Assembly (NCBI GenBank): GCA_030562215.1
Contig: JAUPFL010000002.1
Span: forward strand, 1,116,001 to 1,180,000
Length of the DNA stretch: 64,000 bases
DNA from: Peribacillus frigoritolerans
Lineage (GTDB): Bacteria > Bacillota > Bacilli > Bacillales > DSM-1321
Direction of reading: 5' to 3'
Below are positions 1 to 9,742 of the stretch, piece after piece. Numbering within the stretch: the stretch's first letter is position 1; every line of letters begins with the position of its first letter. Made by a program: the position numbers and the translations under genes. A model generated the notes under the pieces. That model had not been told where the DNA came from. It made no database searches and saw only the letters and a list, made by a program, of their open reading frames with translations.

Positions 1-2
1 TA

Positions 3-719
3 GAACAGGCAATTACCGATAAAACGAAAGCGGTTATCATCAACTCTCCAAGCAATCCAACGGGCATGCTTTATTCCAGGGAAGAATTGGCGGCTATCGG
101 GGAAGTTTGCCTGGCTCATGATATCTTGATCGTTTCCGACGAAATTTACGAAAAATTGGTTTATGGAAATGCTAAACATACATCCATTGCAGAGATTTCA
201 CCTGAATTGAAAAAGCAAACGATCATCATCAATGGTGTTTCCAAATCGCATTCGATGACTGGCTGGAGAATAGGTTATGCAGTCGGTGATGAGTCCATCA
301 TTAAAGCAATGGCGAACCTCGCCAGCCATAGCACATCCAACCCAACCACAACCGCTCAATATGGTGCGATTGCGGCTTATGAAGGTACCCAGGAGCCTGT
401 TGAGGAAATGCGTCAAGCATTTGAAGGCCGTTTGAATAAAATCTATGATAAATTGGTTGAAATTCCAGGCGTAAGCTGCATTAAACCACAAGGGGCATTT
501 TATTTATTCCCGAACGTTAAACGTGCAGTTGAATTAACAGGGTACAGCAATGTCGAAGATTTTACGACTGCGTTGCTTGAAGAAGCTCAAGTGGCCGTTA
601 TTCCAGGTTCAGGGTTTGGTGCACCTGATAACATCAGACTCTCTTATGCAACTTCACTGGAGCTGCTGGAAGCAGCCGTTGAAAGAATACATTCATTCGT
701 TAAATCAAAAATGGCCTAA
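3..719 (+). CDS. aspB: Aspartate/aromatic aminotransferase, C-terminal part
   Basis: PLP-dependent class I aminotransferase, truncated by the left window edge; the frame is open from base 3. The visible 238 residues begin at the conserved NSPSNPTG stretch of the PLP pocket, followed by the cofactor region VSDEIYEKL and the PLP-lysine motif NGVSKSHSMTGWRIGY, in which the Lys forms the Schiff base. The C-terminus ends in a normal small-domain sequence. Such enzymes interconvert aspartate and oxaloacetate with glutamate/2-oxoglutarate in the cytoplasm. In B. subtilis aspB lies directly before asnS; here the two are separated by a catabolic island. A strong terminator follows the stop codon. Confidence 0.9.
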   Translation, partial: EQAITDKTKAVIINSPSNPTGMLYSREELAAIGEVCLAHDILIVSDEIYEKLVYGNAKHTSIAEISPELKKQTIIINGVSKSHSMTGWRIGYAVGDESIIKAMANLASHSTSNPTTTAQYGAIAAYEGTQEPVEEMRQAFEGRLNKIYDKLVEIPGVSCIKPQGAFYLFPNVKRAVELTGYSNVEDFTTALLEEAQVAVIPGSGFGAPDNIRLSYATSLELLEAAVERIHSFVKSKMA

Positions 720-727
720 TTTTTTAT

Positions 728-771
728 AACCTGCAGACTGCCTGGCTACATCAGGGTCTGCAGGTTTTTTT
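728..771 (+). terminator. Rho-independent terminator after aspB
   Basis: A perfect 11-bp inverted repeat (728-738 with 756-766, core CTGCAGAC/GTCTGCAG) is followed by seven T. It separates aspB from the catabolic island. Confidence 0.9.
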
Positions 772-934
772 AGTTGGATTATATTTCGATATGGTACTTC
801 GGGAAGAAGGCGGGACAAGAATTTTAGCTCACTTCACAATTGTAAAGGAAAGGTAGACTACCGTATTATTTGTTACATTAAGCCAATTCAGAGGAATAGA
901 TCATTAATATATGCAAAACAAGCTTGTGAAGAAA

Positions 935-991
935 AATCATATATGATTTTTAATAAAAATCGATTGCAATCATATATGATTTCATATATGA
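935..991. promoter_or_regulatory. Putative GntR operator cluster before the gntR gene
   Basis: The perfect 14-bp palindrome AATCATATATGATT occurs at 935-948 and 968-981, and its 10-bp core TCATATATGA occurs again at 982-991, just before the start codon at 999. The core start points are 33 and 12 bp apart. The same motif recurs at 13521 before the hpaG-hpaF operon. Palindromes of this size are typical GntR/FCD operators, so autoregulation is inferred. Confidence 0.7.
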
Positions 992-998
992 TGAAAAT

Positions 999-1676
999 AT
1001 GGAAGAGAAAAACAAAAACCCCAGCAAAAAGCAAATAGCTTATGAGCACCTTCGTAAATTAATTTTGGATGGAACATATGGTTCTGGACAGCGGATCATT
1101 ATCGATCAAACGGCAAAAGAACTTAGTTTAAGTCCGATTCCTGTCAGGGAAGCGATCAGGCAACTGGAATCTGACGGCCTTATTCAATATAAGCCTTATA
1201 GTGGAGCGGTGGTAACAAGCATAAATGAGAGCGAATACATTGAAACTCTTTCTGTTTTATCTTTGCTTGAAGGATATGCAGCTGCCCTCAGTTCTTTAAC
1301 GATGAATGATCATGATTTTGAAAATCTAATTAATTTAAACAAAGAAATGGAAAAAGCCCTCCATAACTTTGAATTAGAGCTGTTTGGTAAATTAAACGAA
1401 AGTTTCCATGCGGAAATTTATGAAAAGTGCGGAAATTCCTTTTTAAAGGAGGAAATTAAACAGGCGCAACAAAGAATGAATAGAGTCAGAAAGTCCATGT
1501 TCACCATGGTGCCGCAACGCGCAGTCCAATCGATTCGCGAACATGAAAGCATCATAAAGCTTCTAAAGGAAAAAGCATCTTTTGAAGAAATTGAATCATT
1601 GGTGAGAAAGCATAAACTGAATGCCATCAGCACTTTCAAGCAGAGGGCGGAAACTAATCAAGATCAGGCACTTTGA
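999..1676 (+). CDS. GntR-family transcriptional regulator (FadR/FCD subfamily)
   Basis: 225-residue DNA-binding regulator. The N-terminal winged helix-turn-helix (about residues 10-75) carries the family signature LSPIPVREAIRQLESDGLI. An all-helical FCD-type effector domain follows (about 85-215) with spaced Asp/His residues, including FHAEIY, of the kind that bind a metal and a carboxylate ligand. No clear ribosome-binding site precedes the ATG at 999; operators fill the region instead. It lies first in the 4-hydroxyphenylacetate island and the same palindrome precedes the hpaG1 operon, so it is probably the local regulator, most likely a repressor released by a pathway acid. The ligand is not predictable from the sequence. 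Confidence 0.85.
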   Translation: MEEKNKNPSKKQIAYEHLRKLILDGTYGSGQRIIIDQTAKELSLSPIPVREAIRQLESDGLIQYKPYSGAVVTSINESEYIETLSVLSLLEGYAAALSSLTMNDHDFENLINLNKEMEKALHNFELELFGKLNESFHAEIYEKCGNSFLKEEIKQAQQRMNRVRKSMFTMVPQRAVQSIREHESIIKLLKEKASFEEIESLVRKHKLNAISTFKQRAETNQDQAL

Positions 1677-1683
1677 TGACCCA

Positions 1684-1737
1684 GGCTTTGTTTTATAATA
1701 GTCGATCGATTATTGATAAAAGCAAAGCCGATTTTTT
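1684..1737 (+). terminator. Terminator after gntR
   Basis: A long imperfect hairpin (GGCTTTG at 1684-1690 pairs with CAAAGCC at 1723-1729, with a self-complementary interior around TCGATCGA) is followed by a T-run at 1732-1737. It separates gntR from the dapA-like gene. Confidence 0.75.
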
Positions 1738-1786
1738 CACTTAAATTATTCGGAATATTCAAATAATAAAAAAGGTGGTAGAAAAA

Positions 1787-2704
1787 ATGTACGAGGAAAT
1801 CAAAAGTCGTTTAAGAGGATCCATCGCTCCCGTTATCACTCCGTTTGATGACAAGATGGAAGTAGATGTAAAGGCTATAGAAAATCTAGTAAACTGGCAT
1901 ATTGAAAGCGGTTCCCATGGAATCTCGGTATGCGGGACAACCGGCGAGCCGAGTTCACTAACGATTGAGGAACGGGAATTAGTGATGGAAACGGCAATAA
2001 AAGCAGCAAAAGCCCGTGTTCCAGTTGCACCAGGCACGGGATCTGCCAATCAGAAAGAAACGTTACATTTGACAAAAAGGGCACAGGAAATGGGCGCGGA
2101 TGCTGCTCTGGTCATCGTTCCTTATTACAATAAACCGAATCAACAGGCACTTTACAATCATTTTAAAACGGTCGCCGATGCTGTTGATATCCCGCTGATC
2201 GTTTATAACATTCCCGGTAGAACGGCGACGAATTTAGAAGTGAAGACATTGGCACGTCTTGCTGAAGATTGTGAAAATATTATTGGTGTAAAAGAATCAA
2301 ATAAAGATTTCGAACATGTGAACCGTGTCTTATTGAATTGCGGAAGGGATTTTCTCTTATATTCGGGCATTGAATTATTATGCTATCCAATGTTGGCTAT
2401 TGGAGGGGCAGGACATATAAGTGCTACTGCTAATATCACTCCTAAAGAAGTGGCGGAAATTTATAACCATTGGGTGGAGGGTGATGTGGATAAGGCACTT
2501 GACCTCCATTACAAATTAATGCCATTGAATGATGTTTTGTTTAAAGAAACCAATCCAGGACCATTAAAAGCTGCGATGGGTATGATGGGGAAAATCAATC
2601 CCGCATTAAGGCCGCCTATGGGACCTCCTTCGGAACCATTGGAAAAAGAACTGCGTGAAACCCTTCAATCATACGGGTTGATTGACCAAAAAATCCAGTC
2701 ATAA
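1787..2704 (+). CDS. DapA/DHDPS-family pyruvate aldolase, probable last step of the HPA pathway
   Basis: 305-residue class I aldolase of the dihydrodipicolinate synthase/N-acetylneuraminate lyase superfamily. Visible are the GTTGEPSSL carboxylate-binding loop (about 50-58), Tyr140 in VYNIPGRT and the Schiff-base Lys169 in IIGVKESN. The start is the ATG at 1787 behind AAAGGTGG, not the GTG 12 bp upstream. Only 78 bp separate it from hpaE, so they probably share a transcript. Lysine biosynthesis does not fit this context. The HpaI aldolase, which releases pyruvate and succinate semialdehyde from 4-hydroxy-2-oxoheptanedioate, is absent here, so this enzyme is inferred to replace it. The family assignment is sure, the substrate is not. 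Confidence 0.8.
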   Translation: MYEEIKSRLRGSIAPVITPFDDKMEVDVKAIENLVNWHIESGSHGISVCGTTGEPSSLTIEERELVMETAIKAAKARVPVAPGTGSANQKETLHLTKRAQEMGADAALVIVPYYNKPNQQALYNHFKTVADAVDIPLIVYNIPGRTATNLEVKTLARLAEDCENIIGVKESNKDFEHVNRVLLNCGRDFLLYSGIELLCYPMLAIGGAGHISATANITPKEVAEIYNHWVEGDVDKALDLHYKLMPLNDVLFKETNPGPLKAAMGMMGKINPALRPPMGPPSEPLEKELRETLQSYGLIDQKIQS

Positions 2705-2782
2705 TTGCTAGATTGGGAAGATTGCGCAAATCCAAACGATTATTGTCATCTTCCCGAATTAATTTTTAAAGGAGGATTTATC

Positions 2783-4296
2783 ATGCAAACTTTTCCCGTG
2801 CAAGATGTGAAGCATTACATCAATGGTCAATTTGTCGATGGTATCTCAGGAAAAACATTTGAAAATCTTAGCCCTTTTAATAATCAAGCAATCAATAATG
2901 TGGCAGAAGGGTTTAAAGAGGATATTGATCAAGCGGTCGCTGCTGCAAGAGCTGCATTCGATAATGGCCCATGGAGAACGATGAAAGTGGAAGAAAGATT
3001 GAAGTACATTAATAGGATTGCTGATTTAATTGAAGAAAATGCCGAAGAAATTTCCTTTTTGGAATCACTTGATACAGGGTTGCCGATTAGCCAGACAAAA
3101 AAACAAGCGGCAAGGGGAGCGGAGAATTTCCGTTTTTATTCTGAAATGGTGAAAAGCAGGCTAATAGGAGAGTCATATCAAGTGGATGACACTTTCATCA
3201 ATTATACAATTCATAAACCGATAGGGGTGGCAGGATTAATCACTCCTTGAATGCGCCTTTCATGTTAGAAACATGGAAGATAGCCCCGGCCCTGGCTACA
3301 GGTAATACATGTGTCCTTAAACCGGCAGAGTGGTCTCCATTGACTGCCAATAAATTAGCACAAATCATCGATCAATCCGGTCTGCCAAAAGGTGTATTCA
3401 ATATCGTTCATGGCTTTGGGGAGACAGCAGGGGCGTCCTTGGTTGCCCACCCTGAAGTCCAATTGATATCTTTTACCGGAGAAACGACAACCGGTGCTGA
3501 AATCATTAAAAATGGTGCAGATACAATGAAACGCTTTTCCATGGAACTTGGAGGTAAATCACCAGCGGTCATTTTTGAAGATGCCGATTTAGAAAAGGCC
3601 CTGGATTCAGTGGTATGGGGAATTTATTCATTCAATGGGGAGCGCTGCACAGCCAATTCCAGATTATTTGTCCATGAATCGATAATAGACCAGTTCGTTG
3701 CAGAATTGAAGGAACGTGTTCATAATATCAAAATTGGAAACCCAATGGATCCAGACACGGAAATCGGACCGCTGATCCATCGTAACCATTATAATAATGT
3801 CTCCCGTTATCTGGATATAGCAAAAGATGAAGGGGCAGAGATTGTAAGCGGTGCCATCCCAAGTGCGTTCAAGCAAGGGAATTATATTGCCCCGACGCTT
3901 CTCTTGAACTGTACAAATGATATGACGGTGGCACAGGAAGAGATTTTTGGTCCCGTCATGGCAGTCATTCCTTTCAAGGCTGAAGAGGAAGTGCTGAGAA
4001 TGGCCAATGATGTAAAGTATGGGCTAGCTGCTTATGTATGGACCAATGATATGAAACGTGGACATAGGTTTGCTCAAGCTGTCGATAGTGGGATGGTTTG
4101 GGTGAATTCCCAAAATGTTAGGGATTTGAGGATTCCATTTGGAGGATCGAAATATAGTGGGGTAGGACGTGAAGGTGGCCATTATAGCTTTGAATTCTAT
4201 ACGGAAACACAAGTCATCCACGTGGCAATTGGAGAACATCATATTCCAAAATTTGGAGACGTAAAACAAAATGCCGTTTCTTCTGCTGAAAAATAA
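2783..4296 (+). CDS. hpaE: 5-carboxymethyl-2-hydroxymuconate semialdehyde dehydrogenase (one frameshift)
   Basis: NAD-dependent aldehyde dehydrogenase that oxidises the ring-cleavage product of homoprotocatechuate. About 504 residues after correction. The start is the ATG at 2783 behind AAAGGAGG. A premature TGA occurs near 3248: GLITP should continue as WNAPFM, and one missing G in TTGGAAT explains it. Visible motifs are the NAD fold with FTGETTTG, the general base in MELGGKSP and the catalytic Cys (about 289) in FNGERCTANSR. It lies between the DapA-like aldolase and hpaD, two other steps of the pathway. The gene is probably intact in the organism. Confidence 0.85.
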
Positions 4297-4327
4297 TCCG
4301 GGTTTCATTAAAGAAGGGGAGAATACT

Positions 4328-5311
4328 ATGAATTTTTCTATTATTCGTGTTGCGAGAACGATACTTAATGTAACAGATTTAGATAAATCAAGAGCCTTTT
4401 ATGTGGATGCTTTAGGTTTTATTGAAACGGAAAGAACGAATGATCACATATATTTACGTGGTTTAGAGGAAGCGCATCATCATTCGCTTATTTTGCAAAA
4501 GGCAGAAAAGCCAAGCGTTGAAGCAATAGGATACAAGGTTGAAAAAGAGGAAGACCTTGAAGGGTTGGAATCTTTCTTCCTGTCCAAGGGAATGAAAATG
4601 AAGTGGATGCAGGAAGGAACACAGCATGCACTGGGCAAGTCGCTGCGAGTTCAGGATATTTCAGGATTGCCAGTGGAGTTTTTTTACAAAATGGATAAAG
4701 CCGAGAGATTGCTGCAACGATTCGATATGCATAGGGGTTCGAGGGTCCAAAGAATCGATCATGTGAATTGTTGTGTACCAAATGTGCAAAAAGCCTCCGA
4801 TTTTTATGTGAAAGAATTAGGTTTTGCCTGCTCGGAAGATACAGTGGATGAGTCGGGCAAATTATGGGCAACGTGGCTACATAGAAAGCAAACGGTCCAT
4901 GACCAGGCATTCATGAACGGTATCGGCCCAAGACTTCATCATGTAGGCTTCTTTCTGCCTGACCCGCTTGCACTTATCCATGCCTGTGATGTACTGGCAT
5001 CACTTGGATATGCAGAGTCCATCGAACGCGGACCAGGAAGGCATGGCCTATCCAATGCATTCTTCCTATATTTAAGAGACCCGGACGGTCACAGGATCGA
5101 ATTATACAATGGGGACTACTTAACATCTGACCCGGATACCGAACCGATTCATTGGGATTTGAATGATCCAAGACGCCAGACATTCTGGGGAGCCAAAGCT
5201 CCGGATTCATGGTTTGATGAGGCATCTTCTGTACTTGATATAATATCAGGAGAAGAAGTCCCGCTTAAAGAACCGATCCTGGCAAAAAGCAAGCCAGAAT
5301 TCATCATCTAA
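4328..5311 (+). CDS. hpaD: 3,4-dihydroxyphenylacetate 2,3-dioxygenase
   Basis: Extradiol ring-cleavage enzyme of the vicinal-oxygen-chelate (type I) class, which opens homoprotocatechuate to 5-carboxymethyl-2-hydroxymuconate semialdehyde using Fe(II) or Mn(II). 327 residues, intact. Two glyoxalase/bleomycin-type modules are seen (about 8-125 and 150-275). The expected metal ligands are His in RIDHVNCC, His in RLHHVGFF and Glu in RIELYNGDY of the second module. The start is the ATG at 4328 behind AGAAGGGGA; an upstream in-frame ATG inside hpaE is unlikely. The gene follows hpaE by 31 bp, consistent with one operon and with consecutive reactions. Confidence 0.9.
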   Translation: MNFSIIRVARTILNVTDLDKSRAFYVDALGFIETERTNDHIYLRGLEEAHHHSLILQKAEKPSVEAIGYKVEKEEDLEGLESFFLSKGMKMKWMQEGTQHALGKSLRVQDISGLPVEFFYKMDKAERLLQRFDMHRGSRVQRIDHVNCCVPNVQKASDFYVKELGFACSEDTVDESGKLWATWLHRKQTVHDQAFMNGIGPRLHHVGFFLPDPLALIHACDVLASLGYAESIERGPGRHGLSNAFFLYLRDPDGHRIELYNGDYLTSDPDTEPIHWDLNDPRRQTFWGAKAPDSWFDEASSVLDIISGEEVPLKEPILAKSKPEFII

Positions 5312-5333
5312 AAAGAAGTGGGGTTTAGGATGA

Positions 5334-5493
5334 ATGATCGAACGTTTCGGCAAAACATACATCGATTCTCATGGTCTTTTCGATAGGGCGCCAGTACAAC
5401 TGGTGAATAGTTGATGGAAGAATGCTGGATTATGGAAGTTCCGTTTACTGCGTTTATAATGGAAGCTTTCAAGAAGCAAAGGAAGGAAGATGA
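5334..5493 (+). CDS. Tiny uncharacterised protein coupled to the FAD synthetase gene (one frameshift)
   Basis: A 52-residue ORF appears if one extra base near 5415-5418 is removed: it starts MIERFGKTYIDSHG and resumes as VDGRMLDYGSSVYC, ending at a TGA that overlaps the ATG of the next gene (ATGA). The overlap and the AGTGGGG ribosome-binding site upstream argue for a real gene, as translational coupling is common in such operons. I do not recognise the family; it is hydrophilic with no signal peptide. Because the reading depends on one inferred indel, confidence is limited. Confidence 0.45.
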
Positions 5494-6375
5494 ATTTGGA
5501 TATCATTCATGTTCAGCACCCACTTTCCAGTATATATACAGCAGAAGCAGAACCGTGTGTGCTGGCTCTTGGATTTTTCGACGGAGTTCATCTAGGCCAT
5601 CAAGAATTGATAAATCTAGCCAAAAGGATTGCCATTCAGCAAGATTTGAAATTGGCAGTCATGACTTTTTTTCCACATCCAAAGCAAATCATTGGAAACG
5701 ATCAAACGCCCCAAACATACATTACTCCTTTAGAGCAAAAAAGCAAAAATAATGCAGGATTTAGGTGTAGAAACCTTGATAGTCGTGAACTTCGATTCCG
5801 CATTTGCCCATCTTTCACCTTCAGGCTTTATCGAGGATTATCTATGTGGATTTAAATGCAAACATGCCGTGGCTGGATTCGATTTCCGCTATGGGCATAA
5901 AGGGGAAGGGAATATGGAAACGTTGAAAATCGAAGGTAAGCGATTTTTTGAAGTGACGGAAATGAAGAAATTTGAAATTGATCATGAAAAAGTTAGTTCC
6001 ACCAAGCTTAGAAACTTGATTACGGAAGGTCGGTTTGCATATATCCCGGCATACCTTGGCTCATATTTTGAAAGTCAAGGGATAATCAACTCCAAGGATA
6101 GTCAACACGTCATCGTTACATTATCGGGAGCATTCCTGACACCCCCGCCCGGCGTGTATTTAATCGAAATCCAAACCGAAGGAAATGTTCATGAGGGAAT
6201 TGCCCATCAAATAATGGACGGATCATTTCAAGGGAGTTGGCATCTACATTTCAATGAATCTCTTCCTTTGAAAGGAAAGAAGATTCATATCAAATGGAAA
6301 AGTGAAAGTATAAAGAAGTCGAAACAGATGAAGGATATGCGAGCCAAGTCTATAGCGAAGGTGCAAGCATTCTAA
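5490..6375 (+). CDS. FAD synthetase-like nucleotidyltransferase (one frameshift)
   Basis: Related to the FMN adenylyltransferase half of RibF/RibC, which makes FAD from FMN and ATP. The nucleotidyltransferase motif LALGFFDGVHLGHQELI lies at about 26-42, with FFPHPKQII after it and the family motif KVSSTKLRNLI at about 170. About 294 residues after removing one A from a homopolymer near 5745. The C-terminal 100 residues do not show a clear riboflavin kinase domain, so it looks monofunctional. Its position among hpa genes suggests a dedicated FAD supply for the flavin-dependent HpaB oxygenases; this is inference. Confidence 0.75.
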
Positions 6376-6393
6376 AAGATATGGTCAGGGACA

Positions 6394-6425
6394 GGGCAGC
6401 AGTGGGAGCTTACTGCTGCCCTATT
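6394..6425 (+). terminator. Hairpin after the FAD synthetase gene
   Basis: GGGCAGCAG (6394-6402) pairs with CTGCTGCCC (6413-6421), followed by a short TATTTG tail. It probably ends or attenuates the dapA-hpaE-hpaD-FAD synthetase transcript. Confidence 0.6.
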
Positions 6426-6623
6426 TGTAAGGTGTCATCAGTTATACAAAAGGAGTACGGAAAGCTTAGTAATTGGTTTTAGACCCTCTTTGTGCAGAAT
6501 AGTTTGTTGGGATTTTGGGAGGCCGGGGGATATGTGCCATGGAAGAAAGCGGCTGACATTGGAGAGGCTCTATAATACTGGTACCGTCCTTGGAAAAATA
6601 AATATCAGAAGAGGTGCGAAGAG

Positions 6624-6961
6624 ATGGTTCGGTTGGAAAAAAACTTGAAGAATCGGAACAAACTAATCTAGTGGATTATGAAAAAATTGTTGCCTCCAAA
6701 GAGTTTCAGAATATGCTTTCCGATAAAAGGAAATTCGTCATCCCTTTTACGATTTTCTTTATGGGATATTCCATGCTTTTGCCTTTCCTGGTTTTTTACA
6801 CAGATATCCTGGATCACCCTTTCATTGGGGACATAACATGGGCGTGGGTGTACGGTATCTCCATTACGGTTATGTCTGTATGGGTTTGCAGCGTATATGT
6901 ACGGAAATCAGAAAGAATCGATGAACAGATAAAAGAAATCATCGAGAAAGAAGGGCTTTGA
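6624..6961 (+). CDS. DUF485 family small membrane protein (one frameshift)
   Basis: About 112 residues with two membrane segments (around FVIPFTIFFMGYSMLLPFLVF and the ISITVMSVWVCSVY stretch) and charged ends. DUF485 proteins are usually encoded directly before acetate/solute-sodium symporters, exactly as here. The best start is the ATG at 6624 behind GAGGTG; reaching the conserved frame needs one extra A in the A-run near 6640-6646 (LEKKLEESEQ). It ends 3 bp before the symporter start, so co-translation is likely. Its biochemical role is unknown; the context suggests an accessory subunit of the transporter. Confidence 0.7.
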
Positions 6962-6964
6962 ATC

Positions 6965-8529
6965 ATGAATTGGACAGTTATTATTCTCTTTACGCTAATG
7001 TCGATAGGTACGCTTTTCATCACGTATTTCGCTTCCAAAAAAACTAAAACGGCAGGCTCTTTTTATACGGCTGGAGGCGGGTTGACCGCTAGGCAAAATG
7101 GACTTGCATTGGCCGGGGACTTTATGTCGGCTTCCACGTTTTTAGGGTTGATTGGGGCATTTTCCTTAACGGGGTATGATGGGTTTTTCCTGATGTATGG
7201 AGCACTTGTTTCATTTCTTGTCGTGCTATTCCTGGTGGCTGAACCATTAAGGAACTTAGGGAAATACACATTGGCCGATATGGTGACTACCAGGTTCAAA
7301 TATAAACAGGTCAGGGGAGTGACCGCTTTTAATACCCTGGTGATATCAGTCATGTACATGCTGGGGCAACTTGTTGCAGCAGGTGCTTTATTTAAATTGC
7401 TTTTAGACATTCCGTATAATACCTCTGTCATCATCGTAGGTATTGTAATGTTGGTATTTGTTCTATTTGGGGGATGACGGCGACGAGCTGGGTGCAGATC
7501 ATTAAAGCCATCCTGCTGATAGGCGGTGTGTTTATATTATTCATGATCGTCATGTGGAAGCTGAATTTTAGTTTCATCGGAATTTTCACGGAAATGAAAA
7601 CAGCAACACCCATGGGTGCAGATTACCTGAAGGCAGGTATTAAGTATGCCAGTGGGTGGGATGCAGCTTCCTTGTCACTGGGCCTGATTCTGGGAACGGC
7701 AGGTCTACCTCACATTTTAATACGTTTTTTGACTGTCCCGAATGCACGAGTGGCAAGAAAGTCGGTTGTTTGGGTGATGTGGATTATGGGTGCTTTTCAT
7801 ATCATGGTCATTTTTCTCGGATTCGGTGCTGCGAAGTTGGTTGGAACATCGAATATCATGGCCGCTAATCCAGCGGGTAACATGGCTGCACCTTTATTGG
7901 CACAACTTGTGGGCGGGGATATCTTATTCGCATTTATTGCGGCCGTTTCCTTCGCAACGATACTCGCAGTAGTTGCGGGAATCGTTTTAACAGGTGCTAC
8001 GGCATTTTCACATGATTTTTATAATGAAATATTAAAAGATGGAAAAGCGACGGAAAAACAGCAAATGACGATGGCTAGATGGGCTTCCATTGGTGTGACA
8101 GCACTTGCGATTGTTTTATCATTAGGTCTTCAGGAATTCAATGTAGCGTTTCTGGCATCGATTGCCTTTACATTGGCCGCCAGTTCGAATTTGCCAGTAA
8201 TCCTCCTTACGATCTATTGGAAAAAATTCAATAAAACCGGAGCAATAGTCGGCATGATGACAGGTCTTTTTGGTACACTTTTGCTCGTGGCCCTAAGTCC
8301 AAATGTCTGGAACCCGGTTCCCGGAGTCACCATTATGACAGGTGACCCAATTTTCCCTTTGAATTCACCAGGAATCATTTCCATTCCGCTTGGATTCCTC
8401 GCATGCTATTTAGGTGCCCTGATCGGTAATCGCAGGGCTGGTTTGAAAACGGTTACAAAAGATAATTATAATGAAATCCTGGTAAAGTCCAATACCGGTC
8501 ATGATGTTAAGGGTGTTTTGCGACATTGA
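6965..8529 (+). CDS. Sodium:solute symporter, probable aromatic-acid uptake (one frameshift)
   Basis: SSS-family (ActP/YwcA-like) cation-coupled carboxylate transporter, about 521 residues with some 13 hydrophobic segments. FYTAGGGLTARQNGLALAGD in the N-terminal part and the conserved GDFMSASTFLG region are characteristic. A missing G in a G-run near 7475 splits the gene: FGG should continue MTATSWVQ. Relatives carry acetate or other small monocarboxylates; placement inside the catabolic island after a DUF485 gene suggests import of 4-hydroxyphenylacetate or a related acid, an inference. Confidence 0.8.
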
Positions 8530-8709
8530 ATGATGTAAAAGCATGCCTATAAATAAAGCGCGGGTCATCGCACTTGTGAATGGATTTGAAAAAGCGGCCA
8601 TCTCCTGATGAGTTGCTTTTTTCTTTTCAATGGATAAGGAGATTCCAACAAGTACCAAATAAAATTAAAAGAAGTACTGATGCACTAATATTCAAGGATA
8701 ACTGGCCAT

Positions 8710-9579
8710 TCATTCAGAAAATGTTTCCAGGAATTTGACGGCTCCTTTGGAAAGGTAGCGTTCTTCGAGCCAAATAAGAGCGGCTTCCGATTGTACTTCA
8801 CAATCTATCAATTCGACTATTTTTATCCCCTGGGTTGAAAACGATTTGGATGTGGTACGTGGCATGATGGTAGCGCCTATTCCTTCCTTCACTAAAGATA
8901 AGATCATTGCAGCATCAGGACATTCACATACAATCGTAGGTTCGAATCCATGTCTGAAGCATTCATCCACTATAAGTTCGTAAGTACCTTGACCGCTTAC
9001 CCTATGCAGCAATAAGAGGGGATATTCTTTAATTTGTTTGAATTCGATGGAGTCTGGGATATCCCAATCTTTTGGGGTGACAAGCACAAAATCTTCCGGC
9101 GGAAGGTTAATCGATGAGAATTCCTTACCGTTAATAGGAAGCCGTACAATGGCCAACTCGATTTCCCTGTTTATTAAGCCTTCTGTCAAACGGAACGTAT
9201 CACCTTCCATTAACTTGAAACGTATGTCAGGGTATTTATCTCTAAAGGTCCTTATCCTTTGCGGAATGTAAGAAAAGCAAGTTTTTACTGACCCTATGGA
9301 AAGAGTGCCCTTTACCCCTTTACTGACTTCCTTCACTTCCAGTAGTGATTCTTCAAACTGGTTTAATAGAGCTTCAGCTTTTTTATAAAGGACCTTGCCA
9401 GTTTCAGTGAGTTCAAGTTTCTTTCCATTCCGATCGAAAAGTTTTTCACCGATTTCCATTTCCATTAATTTAAGTTGCTGGCTAAGAGGCGGTTGCGCCA
9501 TATGTAATTTTTTTGCGGCTTTGGTTACTTGTTCTTCCTGTACGATCGTCACAAAATATTTTAACTGCCGGATGTCCAT
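8710..9579 (-). CDS. LysR-family transcriptional regulator
   Basis: 289-residue LysR-type regulator. The N-terminal helix-turn-helix (about 1-60) reads QVTKAAKKLHMAQPPLSQQL, and a periplasmic-binding-protein-like effector domain covers about 90-285. The start is the ATG at 9579 behind GAGGTG; an earlier in-frame ATG has no such site. It is divergent from hpaB1, with 163 bp between the starts, the usual layout for a LysR activator and its target. It probably responds to 4-hydroxyphenylacetate or a derivative and activates hpaB1. The shared intergenic region is AT-rich with TATATA repeats; no single T-N11-A box stands out. Confidence 0.85.
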   Translation of the reverse strand: MDIRQLKYFVTIVQEEQVTKAAKKLHMAQPPLSQQLKLMEMEIGEKLFDRNGKKLELTETGKVLYKKAEALLNQFEESLLEVKEVSKGVKGTLSIGSVKTCFSYIPQRIRTFRDKYPDIRFKLMEGDTFRLTEGLINREIELAIVRLPINGKEFSSINLPPEDFVLVTPKDWDIPDSIEFKQIKEYPLLLLHRVSGQGTYELIVDECFRHGFEPTIVCECPDAAMILSLVKEGIGATIMPRTTSKSFSTQGIKIVELIDCEVQSEAALIWLEERYLSKGAVKFLETFSE

Positions 9580-9742
9580 TATATACACCTCATACATATG
9601 ATTAACATATACATATTGAATTTTTTAAGTATTATATATATATCATAACACATGGTATATTTTGTTATAGGAATTAATTCAATATTTGGAATTTATTAAA
9701 TTGTAAGCGCTTCTTTACATTGATACTAAGGGGGATGTAAGC

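Noticed and set aside
9702..9715. AAGCGCTT palindrome resembling a cre site before hpaB1
   Set aside because: Only the left half matches the cre consensus; the last three positions do not.
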